Positions 1 to 10,587 of a DNA stretch of 48,320 bases are shown piece by piece. Position numbers and translations under genes: made by a program. The stretch lies in assembly GCA_003427395.1 (NCBI GenBank), contig BFEA01000198.1, positions 327,615 through 375,934 of the forward strand, written 5' to 3'. The DNA comes from Chara braunii (taxonomy: Eukaryota > Streptophyta > Charophyceae > Charales > Characeae). Position 1 is the first letter of the stretch; the number at the start of each line of letters is the position of its first letter. The notes beneath the pieces were generated by a model. The model did not search any database and was not told the DNA's origin. It saw only the letters and a program-made list of their open reading frames with translations.

Positions 1-3000
1 GGACACTTGTCCTCACGTAGTGCTACCTCTGGCAACTGTCAGGCTCATGTTTTTAGAGGGAGCCTGGAAATGGAGGAGTCGTAAAAGGAAAAGGCCAAGT
101 ACAACCTTTTCCTCGATGTATCTGCACTGGAAAAAAAGTCCCGATACATCAAACTATAAGGGGTTCTATCTCTCCAACCCCTTATTAGAAAAATAAAAGA
201 AAAACACTTTTAGAAATGGCAGAAGCCCAACTATCTCGTGAAATCCCGAGATAGTTGGGAAAAAGAAAAGAAAAAGAAAAGGAGGGCAGTTAAAAGAACT
301 GCCCTCACTAAGGTTGTGGCTGTGGTGCGGCCACAGTTAGCCCTGGATCTTGGCCAGATCAAGGGCTCACTGTGAGCCCGCGATTTTGCCTGGGGGCTGG
401 AGTGACGTCCAACCCTCCTCAACCACTATAAAACAGGCAGTTGTCCCCCAGCTGCCACACAAAGCACTCATGATGCCAGTGTCTTACGAGCACATTTGAG
501 TGTTGCTGGCTGCTAGAAGTGCTGCCTGAGGCAATAAGAGAAGAGGCTGGAGTTCTGTTGAGGAACGCGAGGAGAGGGGTTGGGCAGCCATAACCAAGGC
601 AGGGAGCGCTCTGCTCCCCTCCCCTCTGGCTGGCGCTGGTTCGACAAGGCTGACCCAGGTACGCTACGGGACTACGGCGGGGCGACACGGTGGAATTTGG
701 GCCTGGGGTCCAAAATTTACTAATGGCCAGCTATTTTTTCCACTTTAGTGAGAAAATGTTGCCAAAATTTTGCTGCGGTAAGTAAGCGGCGGGAAGGCTG
801 CTGACGGTGGTACCGACGGACCAGGTCTACGACAAGCTAATTTTCCACTTGCGTAGGGAGGTGCTCCCAAATTTCTACAGTAGTGAGCAGCCAGCGGCAT
901 GACTATTGGTGGCGGCACCAGGCGAAACCAACTTACGACAAGTTATTTTTCCGCTACACTGGGAAAGTCCTGGCAAAAAATTTTGACGCCTACGGTAATA
1001 ATTTTGGCGGCGTTATGCTGCTGAAGTTTAAGGTCATCAGGGTGAACTAGGTAGAAGCGAGGTGGTGGTCATTGACAACAACATCAATAATCGTCAGTGA
1101 GACCGGTGAGACTCGTGAGCGTGAATAGGCAGTACCGGCAAGAGGAGAGTGATCCTTCAATTTTTGTGAAAACCAGGGGAGGTTGTATTGACGAGCGACA
1201 TCAAATGGAAGTGAAAAGGAAGGGCGTGGGACTACCCGAGACCACCTGACACTAGTGGGCATCGTTGAGAACCACTCGGTACTAGTTGGTACCAACGCGG
1301 ACCACTTAGAATTATTTGGCGTAGACGTGAGACCACTTGAAGCTAAGTGGGACTCGTGGGACCTGCCGCCATCGAGTCTGGGACTACCGCGTGTGGGACT
1401 TACGAGTCGGAAACAAATTGGGACAACCAGTTGGCTTGAGACTTGCCTTGGGACTGCAGTTTTCTTTGGCGACAAGTATATTCTTTCTTGACTTTCTTGA
1501 GTGAGCCATGGCGCGTTCAACACCACTTCACTCAAGGTCAATCAGTTAGTTAGTGGTCAGTTGATTGACTCAGATTTTCCTTCACACCTGTGTGAACCCA
1601 CACTTTGCTTGACCCATTTCATTAAATGTTCGTTAAAAAGGTAGAGGAAAGTCGTACGTGTCGTGCATATGAATGGAAATGTCTGACTTGAGCATGGGAT
1701 TGCACTAGTTTTCTCTTGAACTTGTTGTTTCTGCGTGTTGTGCAGATAGGTAGAAGGATGCTTCCAAAGAAGATTGATTATGCTTATTTGAGATGAAGAA
1801 AATGATTGTCCTCTTTCTATCTTTCACATGCCTGCATGCCAAGAAGGGTTGGTTGTTTTGAAAAATGTCAATTTTACAAGCACTGTAAATGAATTTGAAT
1901 CAAATAAAGTACATAAGGTCAAATGAACGTACTATTTTCCCAAAGATTGACCATTTCTTTCCTGAATGACTTTTATCTGTCTTAATGGTTCTCATTTTCT
2001 ATCTTTTCTAACTATTTTCGTTTGAGTTACCTTGGGCAAGAAACAAATGGGACAACTGAAAATCTACTTGTGGTAAAAACATTCTCTTTCTTCAGGAAGC
2101 ATCTGGGGCGAGGTTTCGTTGCTTTAGGAGCCGACCTTGTTATCGACCCAGAGTGGACCGTTCTATGAGGGTGTACTTTGTCGATTCGGTGGAGACGGTC
2201 CGACTTCTGAGATCCGAAGCTTGTGCTCGGGTGAGGAGGAGGAGTACCCCAGACCACTTCCTAAAGGGAGAGGCATGCAACACCTCAAGCAATGCCCCTA
2301 ATGAAGAATCATCCACAAAACAGCCCGTCATCCAAGTAGATTGAGAAACGTATGAAAACAGGTGTGTGCGTGTTCAATCTTAGGTCGGCGGTAGGATGAA
2401 ATGAATAAATTTGGCAGCGCAACTCATCAAGTCAAAACTAAGACAGACCAACTACCTTGTCGGCTGCATTGAGGTTATTGTTGAAAGCTAACTCCCCATT
2501 GACGACTGTATGATTTTTGTGGAATTCGACCCAGGGTGGTCGGATTTTATTTTGATATTGTGTTATTAGATGTACCTAATGATGATTTAGATTCGTTCGG
2601 TTATCATTTCAGATTGGATATATGTTCATGTCGACTACGGTCGATTCTTTTTTATGTAACTATGTATCGTTGTTATGTCTTTGTTTTTAACCGGTGACCA
2701 AAGAGACTAGGATATTGGGGGCTTCACACTTGGCTGAGACCGTCCTAGTCGACCGGGGTACGCTTCGTACTTAGGAGCTCAGCGCCCTAAGGAACGCACG
2801 GCATTCAAGTTCAATAGGCGTTTCAATCGTGCATAACTATGCTACAGCGAGCGAGCAAACGCCCTCGGCTGACCCACCTCTACAACTGCATGTAAAAACT
2901 TTCGCACGTGGGTCAGTAGCTCGGTAGGGATACGCCTCTAAGGGTGGTGACAACCCCTTAGGGAAGTAAGCTTATGCACTGCGAGAACCTATTCTGTCGT

Positions 3001-3208
3001 AGGGGACCACGGGATGTATAGCTGGCGCACCGAGCTAAAGCGGCGAAGGGACGAGGCGACCACGACCGTCTCGGCGGTCCGCGGGATTAATTATGCATCG
3101 TCCCCGAGTTGTCTCTGTGGTTTGCTTTTTGTTTTAACTCCTGCATGATATGGCCGGGAGAGCGCCCGCCTCTTTCACGAGGAAAGGCGGGGACCGATGC
3201 GTTCGACA
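1..3208 (+). mobile_element. LTR of retroelement family A, copy 1
   Basis: The stretch is repeated at 10,588-13,791 with mostly point differences and small indels. By comparison with copy 2, the terminus TGAGGACA lies three bases to the left of the window, so this LTR would be about 3.21 kb. It ends in CA at 3207-3208, followed by GG and a primer-binding site, which fixes the 3' boundary and + orientation. The start TGAGGACA-CT-TGTCCTCA forms a perfect small palindrome. ORFs inside are short and not conserved in frame between copies, so I call no gene here. Confidence 0.8.
226..259 (+). other. 13-bp-arm hairpin in LTR A
   Basis: CCCAACTATCTCG (226-238) pairs perfectly with CGAGATAGTTGGG (247-259) across an 8-base loop. 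The equivalent at 10,823-10,856 changes one A-T pair to G-C on both arms and carries one mismatch, so the structure rather than the sequence may be retained. A second hairpin, GAGGGCAGTT / AACTGCCCTC, follows at 282-306 but is degraded in copy 2. Confidence 0.5.
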
Positions 3209-3210
3209 GG

Positions 3211-3228
3211 TGGCGCCGTTGCCGAAGA
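3211..3228 (+). other. Primer-binding site, tRNA-Asp type (element A copy 1)
   Basis: TGGCGCCGTTGCCGAAGA lies two bases after the terminal CA of the LTR. It matches the TGGCGCCGTTGCC primer-binding site that many plant Ty3/Gypsy elements (Athila/Tat and related groups) use with tRNA-Asp. This anchors the first LTR as a 5' LTR and places minus-strand DNA priming here. Confidence 0.8.
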
Positions 3229-3441
3229 TAACGACTACCTACCTTTGTCCCTTGTGGAACGACACTCGGGTATTTTAATGATTTATTTTGATTTTTATAT
3301 TTTGAAAATAGGCATGATTGATATTTGATAGCCTTATGAGTTATTTCGGCTTTTTATCTTTATGCCTTATCGCTTGCAGGTTAATCTTATCATAGCGAGA
3401 TGGCGGAAGGTAACAGGATGAATGACGATCTTTGAGACAAG

Positions 3442-4221
3442 ATGGAGAAGTTAATTGAGACGCCCAGAGAGAAGATCGAAAGAGCAACTACTGCTCCTAA
3501 AATCGATGTGTCGATTTTCAATGGAGATAATGTTGTACAATTTCTTTCGACTTTCAAACAATTGGCTGCTACTCATGAGTGGAGTGAGCAAATGATGTTG
3601 AAGATAGTGATGTCATGGGTACATATAGACATGCGTAATGATGTAGCAAAGTTGGTCTCTGAAACCAAAAGTTGAAATAATTTCGAGAGACTAATGATTG
3701 CTAAGTTTTCTGAGTCATCTATAGTCGGAGATAGAAAGTGGAAGAGAAAACAAGAAGATTTCAATAGTGATGAAGGACGTGAGCGCGAGCAGTTCCATCA
3801 TTATCACAAACTCACTAAGGTTGAGAGAGTTGCGCGTAACTTGGTTCAAGGGGGTCAAGGAACCAGTCGTCGGGACAGGGGAGTCGGAATGTGTGAATCT
3901 CGGGGAGATATTCCAACCGCTTCGGATGTCAAGTTGCCAACTTATATGCATGGTGAACGACTAAGTAAGAAGGAGAGGATGAGGCAGACTTTAGTCTACT
4001 ATAAGTCTTTGAAATGTATCTATTGTGCTCTAAGTGACCATAGTATAAAATTTTTGAGACGTTTCAAATTGGATGTGGAAAAAGGTATTGTTAATAGAAA
4101 CGAGGAGGGCATCTGACTTGACTGGACGAATTCTCCAATCATCCTGGTTAAAGGGGATAAGAGAAGTATTAGAGATGTAATAGTTGAGCGAATGTGGAGT
4201 AGGATTCAAGAATTGAATTAA
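3442..4221 (+). pseudogene. Gag-like protein of element A, first module (broken)
   Basis: One reading frame runs from an ATG at 3442 to TAA at 4219, interrupted by TGA at 3673 and 4114. It begins MEKLIETPREKIERA, then has IFNGDNVVQFLSTFKQLA and a tryptophan-containing helix region. This is the pattern of a Ty3/Gypsy capsid, and the element B gag has the matching FDGANITEFLIDYENLA. Near the end, CIYCALSDH resembles a CCHC zinc knuckle whose last cysteine is replaced by leucine. The copy at 14,025 reads tryptophan (TGG) at both TGA positions, so the stops are later decay. Role: capsid of the retrotransposon particle. A basic, charged linker (about residues 95-180) joins capsid to knuckle. Not functional as it stands. 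Confidence 0.75.
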
Positions 4222-4387
4222 ACTGCTTAGAGTTAGACTGATGTTCCACCAGGTTTTCTGTTATGGCAAGGAAAAATGAACGCAACGACTGGAAACGAAG
4301 GTGATCATCAAGATAGAGATATATCGAATCTCCTAAAAATAGTTCATATCCTAGAACAGATGGATGCAGAGAAGGAAAATCCCTCTT

Positions 4388-5240
4388 TTCGATGACAACT
4401 TTGTTTCCACTTTTCTGGATAAATTTGAGCAACTTGCATCTGTCAAGAAAAGGGATGGTCGTAAAATGTTGCAACGAATTCCGAGATATAGTCAAAAAGA
4501 TATTGTGGATGTAGTCTGGAAATAACCAAAGCATCAACATGGTCGGAGTTTCGAGATGCCATGTTAGAGAAGTTTTGGCTCGGGGATAAATTAACAACGT
4601 TAGAGGACGTGAAAAATATCAAGCGGGATGCGTACGTAGTAGAAGAGAAGTTCATTTTTTACTATGAAAGGACCACTCGTCGGATACAGGGTTTAACAGA
4701 TAAACAAAAATGTCTTACTTTCCTTGCAAAATTTTATGAGGCAGAGTAGTAGGAGTTTATCTGTGGGGTAACCGGCGAGTCAAATTGGGCGAGGATCCGT
4801 TCTAATTTCAATAATGGGAACTTTGATCAAGACAGATTACTCTGCAACTTCGCTTGCTACAGCCTGAGGGGGAATGCCGAGATAATAAAAAGAAGAGGGA
4901 TTCAACTCTTATTTTAATGCTTTCAGAAGTGAGAGGAATGATGGAAGACATTCAGAAGGGCGTACGCCTTGAACGTCCGCAAGAAGAGTAAGGAAGCAAA
5001 CGGCCAATGGTGGATCGATATGTTATAAGTAAACAAAATAGAAAAATTTGTTTAAATTACCTCTCAACACTAACTGTTCAGAAGGAGGAGTGTTGCAAGT
5101 TAGTGTGTCAAGATCGACAAGAGCAGCGAGCGAAGAGAGAGAGAGAGTATTGGAAAAACATTATGTGTAAAAAATGTGGTAGAGTCGGACATACTTTAAG
5201 TAAGTGTGAGGGATCGAAAATCGAAAAAAAAAATAATAAG
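4388..5240 (+). pseudogene. Second gag-like module of element A (broken)
   Basis: Three frame segments together resemble another Ty3/Gypsy gag. 4388-4525 encodes FDDNFVSTFLDKFEQLA and RYSQKDIVDVVW. After a frame change, 4537-4746 encodes WSEFRDAMLEKFWLGDKL and FYYERTTRRIQGLTDKQK, parallel to element B gag (FLREFTLVALRISGVTDRI). A third frame ends with the zinc knuckle CKKCGRVGHTLSKC at about 5167-5208, a clean CX2CX4HX4C. Two capsid-like modules in a row are unusual. They could be a gag duplication, or remains of a second element joined to the first. Stops and frameshifts rule out a working protein. Confidence 0.6.
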
Positions 5241-6150
5241 TCATTAATTTTTTGTTCGATTTTTACCAAACTTTGTAATTTTGTGTGGGATCATAACTCT
5301 TTATACTATCGTTTTTTCATAAATCGGATTTGGGTGAGATTGTTCTATAAATATCTTGATTTAAGTTGTTATATTGAATGAGATCTTTTGTTGTTAAGTA
5401 AGTTGTTAAATATCATGGCAAATTGTTACATTTTGTTGTTGTATTTGCCATGATGGACAAGTGCAGGAATATATGATCTCTCCTTTAGATCAATCTGACT
5501 GTTGGCCGGGATGGTGACGTGTTTGCATTATAAATGTGATTTTGGATGTGTATTCTTTATCCATAACACATGTATTTGAGTTATAGATTTAACATTATAG
5601 TTTGAGATGTTGTTTGCTATCATGTTAAGGTGTTTTTGTGATAAAACTGTGAGCTCTGTAGGTGATAGTGAGGCCTGCGCCGGAGTTATACTCCTGGTCC
5701 ATAGTGGGATGTTGTCATCCGGATCCTATGTCGTTTAAGGAAGGAAGACTACACTATCATTGAAAGGGATGAAGGTGTTGAAGGTGCTCATCAGTTTTGA
5801 TGGTGACCAGGGTATTTACCGCTAAGAACGTTGAGTTTGAATTTACCACCCAAGCTCGATTGTTCTTATTGGGTCCGCCTTGCTGGGAAAAAAGGTGAGC
5901 TGGTAACTCACATTGGACTTAGTAAGGGTCGGACTATCCTGTTCATACTGATAAATTGCGGAGTATTTGAAGCACCGAAATCGGAGGGAATGTGGCGAGG
6001 CTCGAATCTAAAGCGGGGCTTGATGTCGAGATGCTATCCCTTGAAGAGGATTACACCACTCCTCGACGCATATCATAGAAAGATCGACAACATTTGACAT
6101 GGTATGAAGTATAGTAAATTTTATTATAATAATTTCATGTCGCAACTTAA
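5241..6150. other. AT-rich stretch with no recognised gene
   Basis: After the zinc knuckle the frame stays open to 5379 with AT-rich codons but no recognisable domain. A further 88-codon frame at 5831-6097 matches nothing I know. No protease, reverse transcriptase or integrase motif appears in any frame, so this element lacks pol at its expected place. Confidence 0.5.
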
Positions 6151-6156
6151 ATTAAT

Positions 6157-6590
6157 AAAGGAGCGCGTCAGTGACAGGGTAACCTGTCTTAAACGACGTT
6201 GTCCTTCATTTAGGTCATTATATGAAATTTGAGGAGTTGCTCTGCGACGGGGCAACCCGTCTTGATCAACCTTCTCTTCAAAGATGGAATGAAGAGGAGT
6301 CCGTCTGCGGCGGAAAAATCTGTCTTGATCAAAGTTCTTCTTCGATCTTTGAAGGGTATATCTTCGGCAGAGCAATTTGTCTTGATCAGATTTCTTTTCA
6401 AAGATTAGGAGAGAGCAGTTCATCTGCGACAGGGAAACCTGTCGTGATCAGCGTCTTGTTCTCAATTTTAGGTAGAGAAGAATTTGTCTGCGTCAGGGAA
6501 ACCTGTCTTGATCGACATTTTCTTCCGAGAGAGAGAAAAAAGTTCATCTGCGGCGGGATAACCGTCTTGATCAGTGTTCTCTTCTAAAGA
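6157..6590 (+). repeat. Tandem hairpin array, block 1 (about 57-63 bp units)
   Basis: About seven units, spaced 57-63 bp, share a core like CTGCGACAGGGAAACCTGTC followed by TTGATCA. The core folds as GACAGG-GAAA-CCTGTC, a six-pair stem with a GNRA-type loop. Linkers are rich in TTCTCTTCAAAGA. A second block of the same repeat lies at 7752-8160, separated by fold-back and organelle-like sequence. Confidence 0.75.
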
Positions 6591-6608
6591 GAGAAGGTTA
6601 ACAACAGT

Positions 6609-6670
6609 CGTATTTTTCATCACCACTTCAGGACACCCTTCACCACTTCAGGATGCAGCCTGCCTAAAAC
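6609..6670. repeat. Fold-back repeat fragment, left flank
   Basis: Contains CACCACTTCAGGA twice and GGATGCAGCCTGCCTAAA. Both motifs recur, in both orientations, at 7358-7720. With that cluster it brackets the organelle-like insert. Confidence 0.55.
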
Positions 6671-6908
6671 CTCTAGTGAAAACTAAAGATGATTGGAAAG
6701 GTCAATCAAACTCGGAGATAGGTGGTTTTCCGCGAAATCTATTCAGGTAGTAGAACGTGTGATCTTCATTGCAAGAGGTAGAACACTCAATGGGCTAGGG
6801 TGGTCCAAAGCTTGACCAACCCCAAGGAAACTCTGAATACTTGTAACTAAGCATCGCGCAGACAGACTTTGGGTGCTAAAATCCAAAGTCAAAAAGGAAA
6901 CACAACAG

Positions 6909-6960
6909 CTTTCTGGGTTGGATTCGAACCAACGACTTAATAGATAGGGTAAGCAGTGCG
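6909..6960 (-). other. tRNA 3'-end-like fragment (T-arm plus acceptor strand)
   Basis: On the minus strand GTTGG-TTCGAAT-CCAAC (6917-6933) is a perfect 5-7-5 T-arm, followed by CCAGAAAG, which would be the 3' acceptor strand and discriminator. I cannot place the 5' half, and group II intron-like sequence lies directly upstream on the same strand. This fits the 3' exon of an organellar tRNA, but the identity is unknown. Confidence 0.35.
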
Positions 6961-6976
6961 TGTAATCTGACTAAGC

Positions 6977-7022
6977 TTCCCTCCGAACCGTGCGTGCAAG
7001 ATTTTCAAGCACACGACTCTCC
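6977..7022 (-). other. Group II intron-like segment, probably organelle-derived
   Basis: On the minus strand GAGAGTCGTGTGCTTGAAAA, then GCACGCACGGTTCGGAGGG, matches the well-known organellar group II intron signature (GAGCCGT...GCACGGTTCGGAGG) and forms the expected hairpin. About 6880-7340 as a whole differs in texture from its neighbours and is bracketed by fold-back repeats. I infer a nuclear insert of plastid or mitochondrial DNA; the exact limits are not visible. Confidence 0.45.
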
Positions 7023-7357
7023 ATCAGTTTGGCAAGACTACTGACTGTTCCTCTTCCATTTTCATGTACTATGAAAACTCTGACGCCACACTTCGTGCCG
7101 ACGCATGGAAAAAAAAGTTGAAGGCATTCCCGAATTTTCTTGGTAGAGGCAACTTCGTTGCACTTAGGATCGCGAGTAGCATAAAAAAAGATGAATTAGT
7201 AAAAGAAAGATACAAGTTTCTTATATGAGAAAGAATCAATGAAATAATAGCAAATTATTCTAGTGGACTAAAAACCATTATGAATTCTTTTTTTTTTTAC
7301 GGAGCTTTTGGTGATCGATCTCTCAAAGCCAAAGCAATCTAATATACTCGGAAAAGA

Positions 7358-7720
7358 TGGTTTTTAGGGTCTTCGGACCTTTCACTACTTCAGGACCATT
7401 CAGGTATGAAAATCCTGTATGGTCCTGAAGTGGTGAAAACCCTGAAGACCCTGAAAACCACCTGTTTAGGCAGGTTGCATCCTCAAGTGGTGAAGGGTGG
7501 TTTTCATGGTCTTCGAACCTTTCACCACTTCAGGACTATTCAGGATTTTCAGACTGCCCAAAATTTTCACTTGACCACTTCAGGACACCCGTCACTACTC
7601 CTGGATGCAGCCTGCCTAAACAGGTGGTTTTCAGGGTCTTCGGACCTTTCACCACTTCAGAACCATTCAGGATTTTTAGAATGCCAAAAACTCTCACTTC
7701 AGAATTTCCATTCCTGAATT
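7358..7720. repeat. Fold-back (inverted repeat) cluster
   Basis: Arms of about 46 bases at 7358-7404 and 7413-7460 are imperfect reverse complements, with a loop of about 8 bases. A second pair, CACCTGTTTAGGCAGG at about 7459 and CCTGCCTAAACAGGTG at about 7612, encloses further copies of TTTCACCACTTCAGGA. It looks like a miniature fold-back transposable element, or several nested ones. No coding capacity. Confidence 0.65.
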
Positions 7721-7751
7721 TTCAGCTACCCGATAACCGCTTGTGCTTCTA

Positions 7752-8160
7752 AAATAAGGAGTTCGTCTGCGGCAGGGAAACCTGTCTTGATCAAAGTTCC
7801 CCTTCGATCTTTGAAGGGTATATCTGCGACAAAGCAATCTGTCTTGATTATATTTCTTTTCAAAGACTAAGAGAGAGCAGTTCGTCTGCGGCACGGAAAC
7901 CGGTCTTGATCAGTGCTCTGTTCTCAACTTTAGGTAAATAAGAACTTGTCTGCGGCAGGGAAACCTGTTTTGATCAACATTTTCTTCCGAGAGAAAGAGA
8001 AGAGTTCATTTGAGGCGGGGTACATTCTTGATCAGTGTTCTCTTATAAAATAAAGAGTTCGTGTGTGACAACGAAATCTGTCTTGATTGATGTTCTCCTC
8101 TATTCTTTGAAGAGTTTTGCTTGCGACAGGGAGACCTGTTTTGATCATTGCGGTCTTCAA
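7752..8160 (+). repeat. Tandem hairpin array, block 2
   Basis: About seven further units of the block 1 repeat (for example CTGCGGCAGGGAAACCTGTC at about 7765), again roughly 60 bp apart, each with a potential GAAA-loop or degenerate hairpin. Parts of the linkers match block 1 closely, suggesting one array split by an insertion. Confidence 0.7.
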
Positions 8161-8234
8161 GGACCTATATGATGGATAAAAAAGGCTGCAACAAGAATTA
8201 TTACTTAGCTAATATGTGATATTGAGTAATATGT

Positions 8235-8254
8235 TTATATATATATATATATAT
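8235..8254. repeat. (TA)n microsatellite
   Basis: About ten TA dinucleotides in an AT-rich stretch. Confidence 0.9.
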
Positions 8255-8307
8255 TTTTGAGTCATTCAAATTTTGTCTGAACAACTTTCAGGAGGTTGGT
8301 TCAACTA

Positions 8308-8431
8308 GAAAGACCCGTCAAGGGGTTAATCCTGATTCGAAAGATCCGTCAGGGGGTTAATCCTAACAAGAAAGACCCGTCAGGGGGTTAATCCTGATTC
8401 GAAAGACCCATCAGGGGGTTAATTCTACCCT
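8308..8431 (+). repeat. 31-bp tandem repeat, four units
   Basis: Units start at 8308, 8339, 8370 and 8401, exactly 31 bp apart. Core GAAAGACCCGTCAGGGGGTT. No open frame follows the repeat. Confidence 0.9.
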
Positions 8432-9190
8432 TTTCGGATAAACGTGAGTATCAACCGAATGAATGAAATCTTGGAACTAGTCGGAAGGCTTCTAGTACCA
8501 TTCTAAGAGGCAAAATTTTCTTGAGTGGTTGCGAGTGGGATGAAGGCTTCGACTTAGTTCAAAGTGACTCGTGGGATTGTTGTGTACTGTGGAAAGTTCA
8601 TAAGACCCTGACTTCTGTTTTGATGGTGAATGACGTGGAAGTCATTCAATGGGGTCTGGGAATGCTGTCGGGGCAAATACCCTGACAAGGGTATTTTCCG
8701 GGGATTTTAAACGTCGGACGCTGTCCGAATCTTTCGTTGAATTGAAGGACTTGATGAGACCGACATTGCCAAAAGTTTATTCAGACCAAACCTACGACTG
8801 AAAGACTAAATTTTTGCTTAAGTCCAAACGCATGCGGCATGCTATAGCGGCGGTGCGGCTGGTCACCAACCGCGTCAAGCGAGTACGGAGGGGCGTACGG
8901 GCGTTGGAATACTCAGTCTAACTCATATCCTACTTAAAATGATGACGCGCGACTGTTAAGCCGCGCGATTCAGAGCCTGAGTAGACCATAGTGGTGGCTT
9001 ATCGGGCCCACCGAGCTAAGCCCCAACCGGTTAGATTGCGGGGCGACGACCGTTTGCCAAGGTGAGGCAGTTTGGGGCTGCCCAGTCCCGAGGCTGGGTG
9101 ACCTACTCGACAACAACTCTTCAAATAGAAGAGTTGAGGGTCTAACTTTCGTGAATAGGAGCTAGCCTAGTAGGTTACAACATCAAACGA
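8432..9190. other. Non-coding stretch with LTR-like GC-rich segment
   Basis: No credible gene. About 8830-9110 has the same texture as LTR A around 2740-3100, including a shared CACCGAGCTAA motif next to GGGGACGA-like sequence. It may be a diverged LTR relative, but I could not align it over any length. Confidence 0.3.
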
Positions 9191-9196
9191 TCACCC

Positions 9197-9216
9197 AACA
9201 GACAATGGGATCGAAC
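9197..9216 (-). other. Pol III B-box-like motif
   Basis: On the minus strand AGGTTCGATCCCATT contains a perfect B-box core (GGTTCGATCC). The flanks do not pair as a T-arm, so this is at most a tRNA-derived (SINE-like) relic. Confidence 0.25.
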
Positions 9217-9393
9217 CTGAAGGCACCCTACTGGGCTGGCTCCTTTTGGAGCAACCCACCGCAAGAAACATGAGGCGCGGTCGATTTCGACCGCAAGATC
9301 ATCGGATCTCAAATGGTCGCGCGGATACAGTATGGCCCCTGCGCAAAGGATGACACGCACAAATCGAGAAAAAAAATCTGAATTTTTTTTTTT

Positions 9394-9427
9394 GGTCCCC
9401 GTGGGGATCGAACTCGGATCCGCCCAT
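9394..9427 (-). other. tRNA-derived 3' end (SINE or tRNA relic)
   Basis: On the minus strand GAGTTCGATCCCC is followed by ACGGGGACCA, like a B-box, 3' acceptor strand and CCA, and then an A-rich run. The A-box half is not convincing. A SINE fragment is the simplest reading; the neighbouring poly-A tract at 9505-9533 would fit on the opposite strand only. Confidence 0.3.
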
Positions 9428-9501
9428 TGGAAGGAGGGGAGGAAGACGCCGGCAAGGCGTGGGGTTGGAGACTGTGGCCGTTGGCTTATGCCAACAAATG
9501 C

Positions 9502-9504
<3 letters not shown>

Positions 9505-9533
<29 letters not shown>
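9505..9533. repeat. Poly-A tract
   Basis: An uninterrupted run of 29 A. Confidence 0.95.
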
Positions 9534-9534
<1 letters not shown>

Positions 9535-9796
9535 CAGACAACGTCAAGTGGCGCCTGCAAAACTAGCAAGGGACTTAGTGTCCCCAGAGGATGTGTCAGG
9601 CGCTCGTTGAAAACGGGCAGCCGTTTTAGGAGAATTCGTTTTTTTATTTTCTTTCCTTTTTTTAAAGATTTTTTTTAGATTTTTTTAGATTCTTCGTTAA
9701 TTTTTTTGTCTCTTCTTTTCTCGGTCCTACGAGGAGCAAAACGGTCGTTCGTCAAAAACGAACAAACAAAGTTTATAAGGGGAGAATGACCTCTAT

Positions 9797-10013
9797 CATA
9801 GGATGAGCAAAAACGAATGAATCTACCCCTAAACCAGGGGGATGTACGCTACTTCGGTTTTCTGCGTCCATTGGAATGAGCTGCAGAAACTGTGCCTTAC
9901 TGTGTCGTCGGACTTTCACCGACCCATCAGGACGTTGAAACGTCGACAGTCGACATACCTGTGTGTGCAAGGGATGAGCAAAATCGAATGAATCTACCCC
10001 TGAAACAAGGGGA
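9797..10013 (+). repeat. Pair of direct repeats, 172 bp apart
   Basis: The sequence GGATGAGCAAAAACGAATG...CTACCCCT at about 9799-9838 recurs at about 9971-10,011 with few changes. Each copy ends in a CCCCT...AGGGG mini-hairpin. I do not recognise the element and see no coding frame that explains the conservation. Confidence 0.6.
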
Positions 10014-10144
10014 GGATCACTGCTGCAGACTGCTCGACCATGGAAAAGGTAGGTAAGGTAAGTTTTTTTTTTTGTTTTTACTGCTGTTGTTTCCCCCTTT
10101 TTTCCCGTGGCCGTTGGGAAACGAGGAAAATGGGGAAAAACGGG

Positions 10145-10175
<31 letters not shown>

Positions 10176-10323
10176 AACAACAACAACGAGGCAGCTGTCT
10201 CGTGAGGGAAAAAAACAGTCCTTTGGACTGTGTGGGACCACAAAGGTTCCCACCTCATTTTGGGACAACTAACCGTGACCACGAGATCGTGAATCTCGCG
10301 GTCAACAGTACACGCGTGAAGGA

Positions 10324-10386
<63 letters not shown>
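10145..10386. repeat. Poly-A tract and (GA)n microsatellite
   Basis: 29 A at 10,145-10,173 and about 30 GA dinucleotides at 10,326-10,386. These low-complexity tracts create long but meaningless open frames on both strands. Confidence 0.95.
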
Positions 10387-10389
<3 letters not shown>

Positions 10390-10587
10390 GACGTGGAGGT
10401 TGGGAGGAGCAGGCCCTACTTCTCCCAACCTGCCAACTGCCCTCCCCGTTTTCAGGGGAGGGCAGAGGAAAATGAGGGTGGTTGTTGCATGCAACAGCAT
10501 GAACATGGTCGAAAGAATGGACAGGTGCATGCAATTAGAGTAACTTTTATTTTTTCTTTTCTTTTGTTTGTTTCTTTTTTATTTGTG

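Noticed and set aside
9332-9678. Two overlapping + strand frames of 92 and 83 codons
   Set aside because: Both depend on reading through poly-A and T-rich tracts.
9773-10534. 253-codon minus-strand frame
   Set aside because: Made of (GA)n and poly-A low-complexity sequence read as Ser-Leu and Phe runs.
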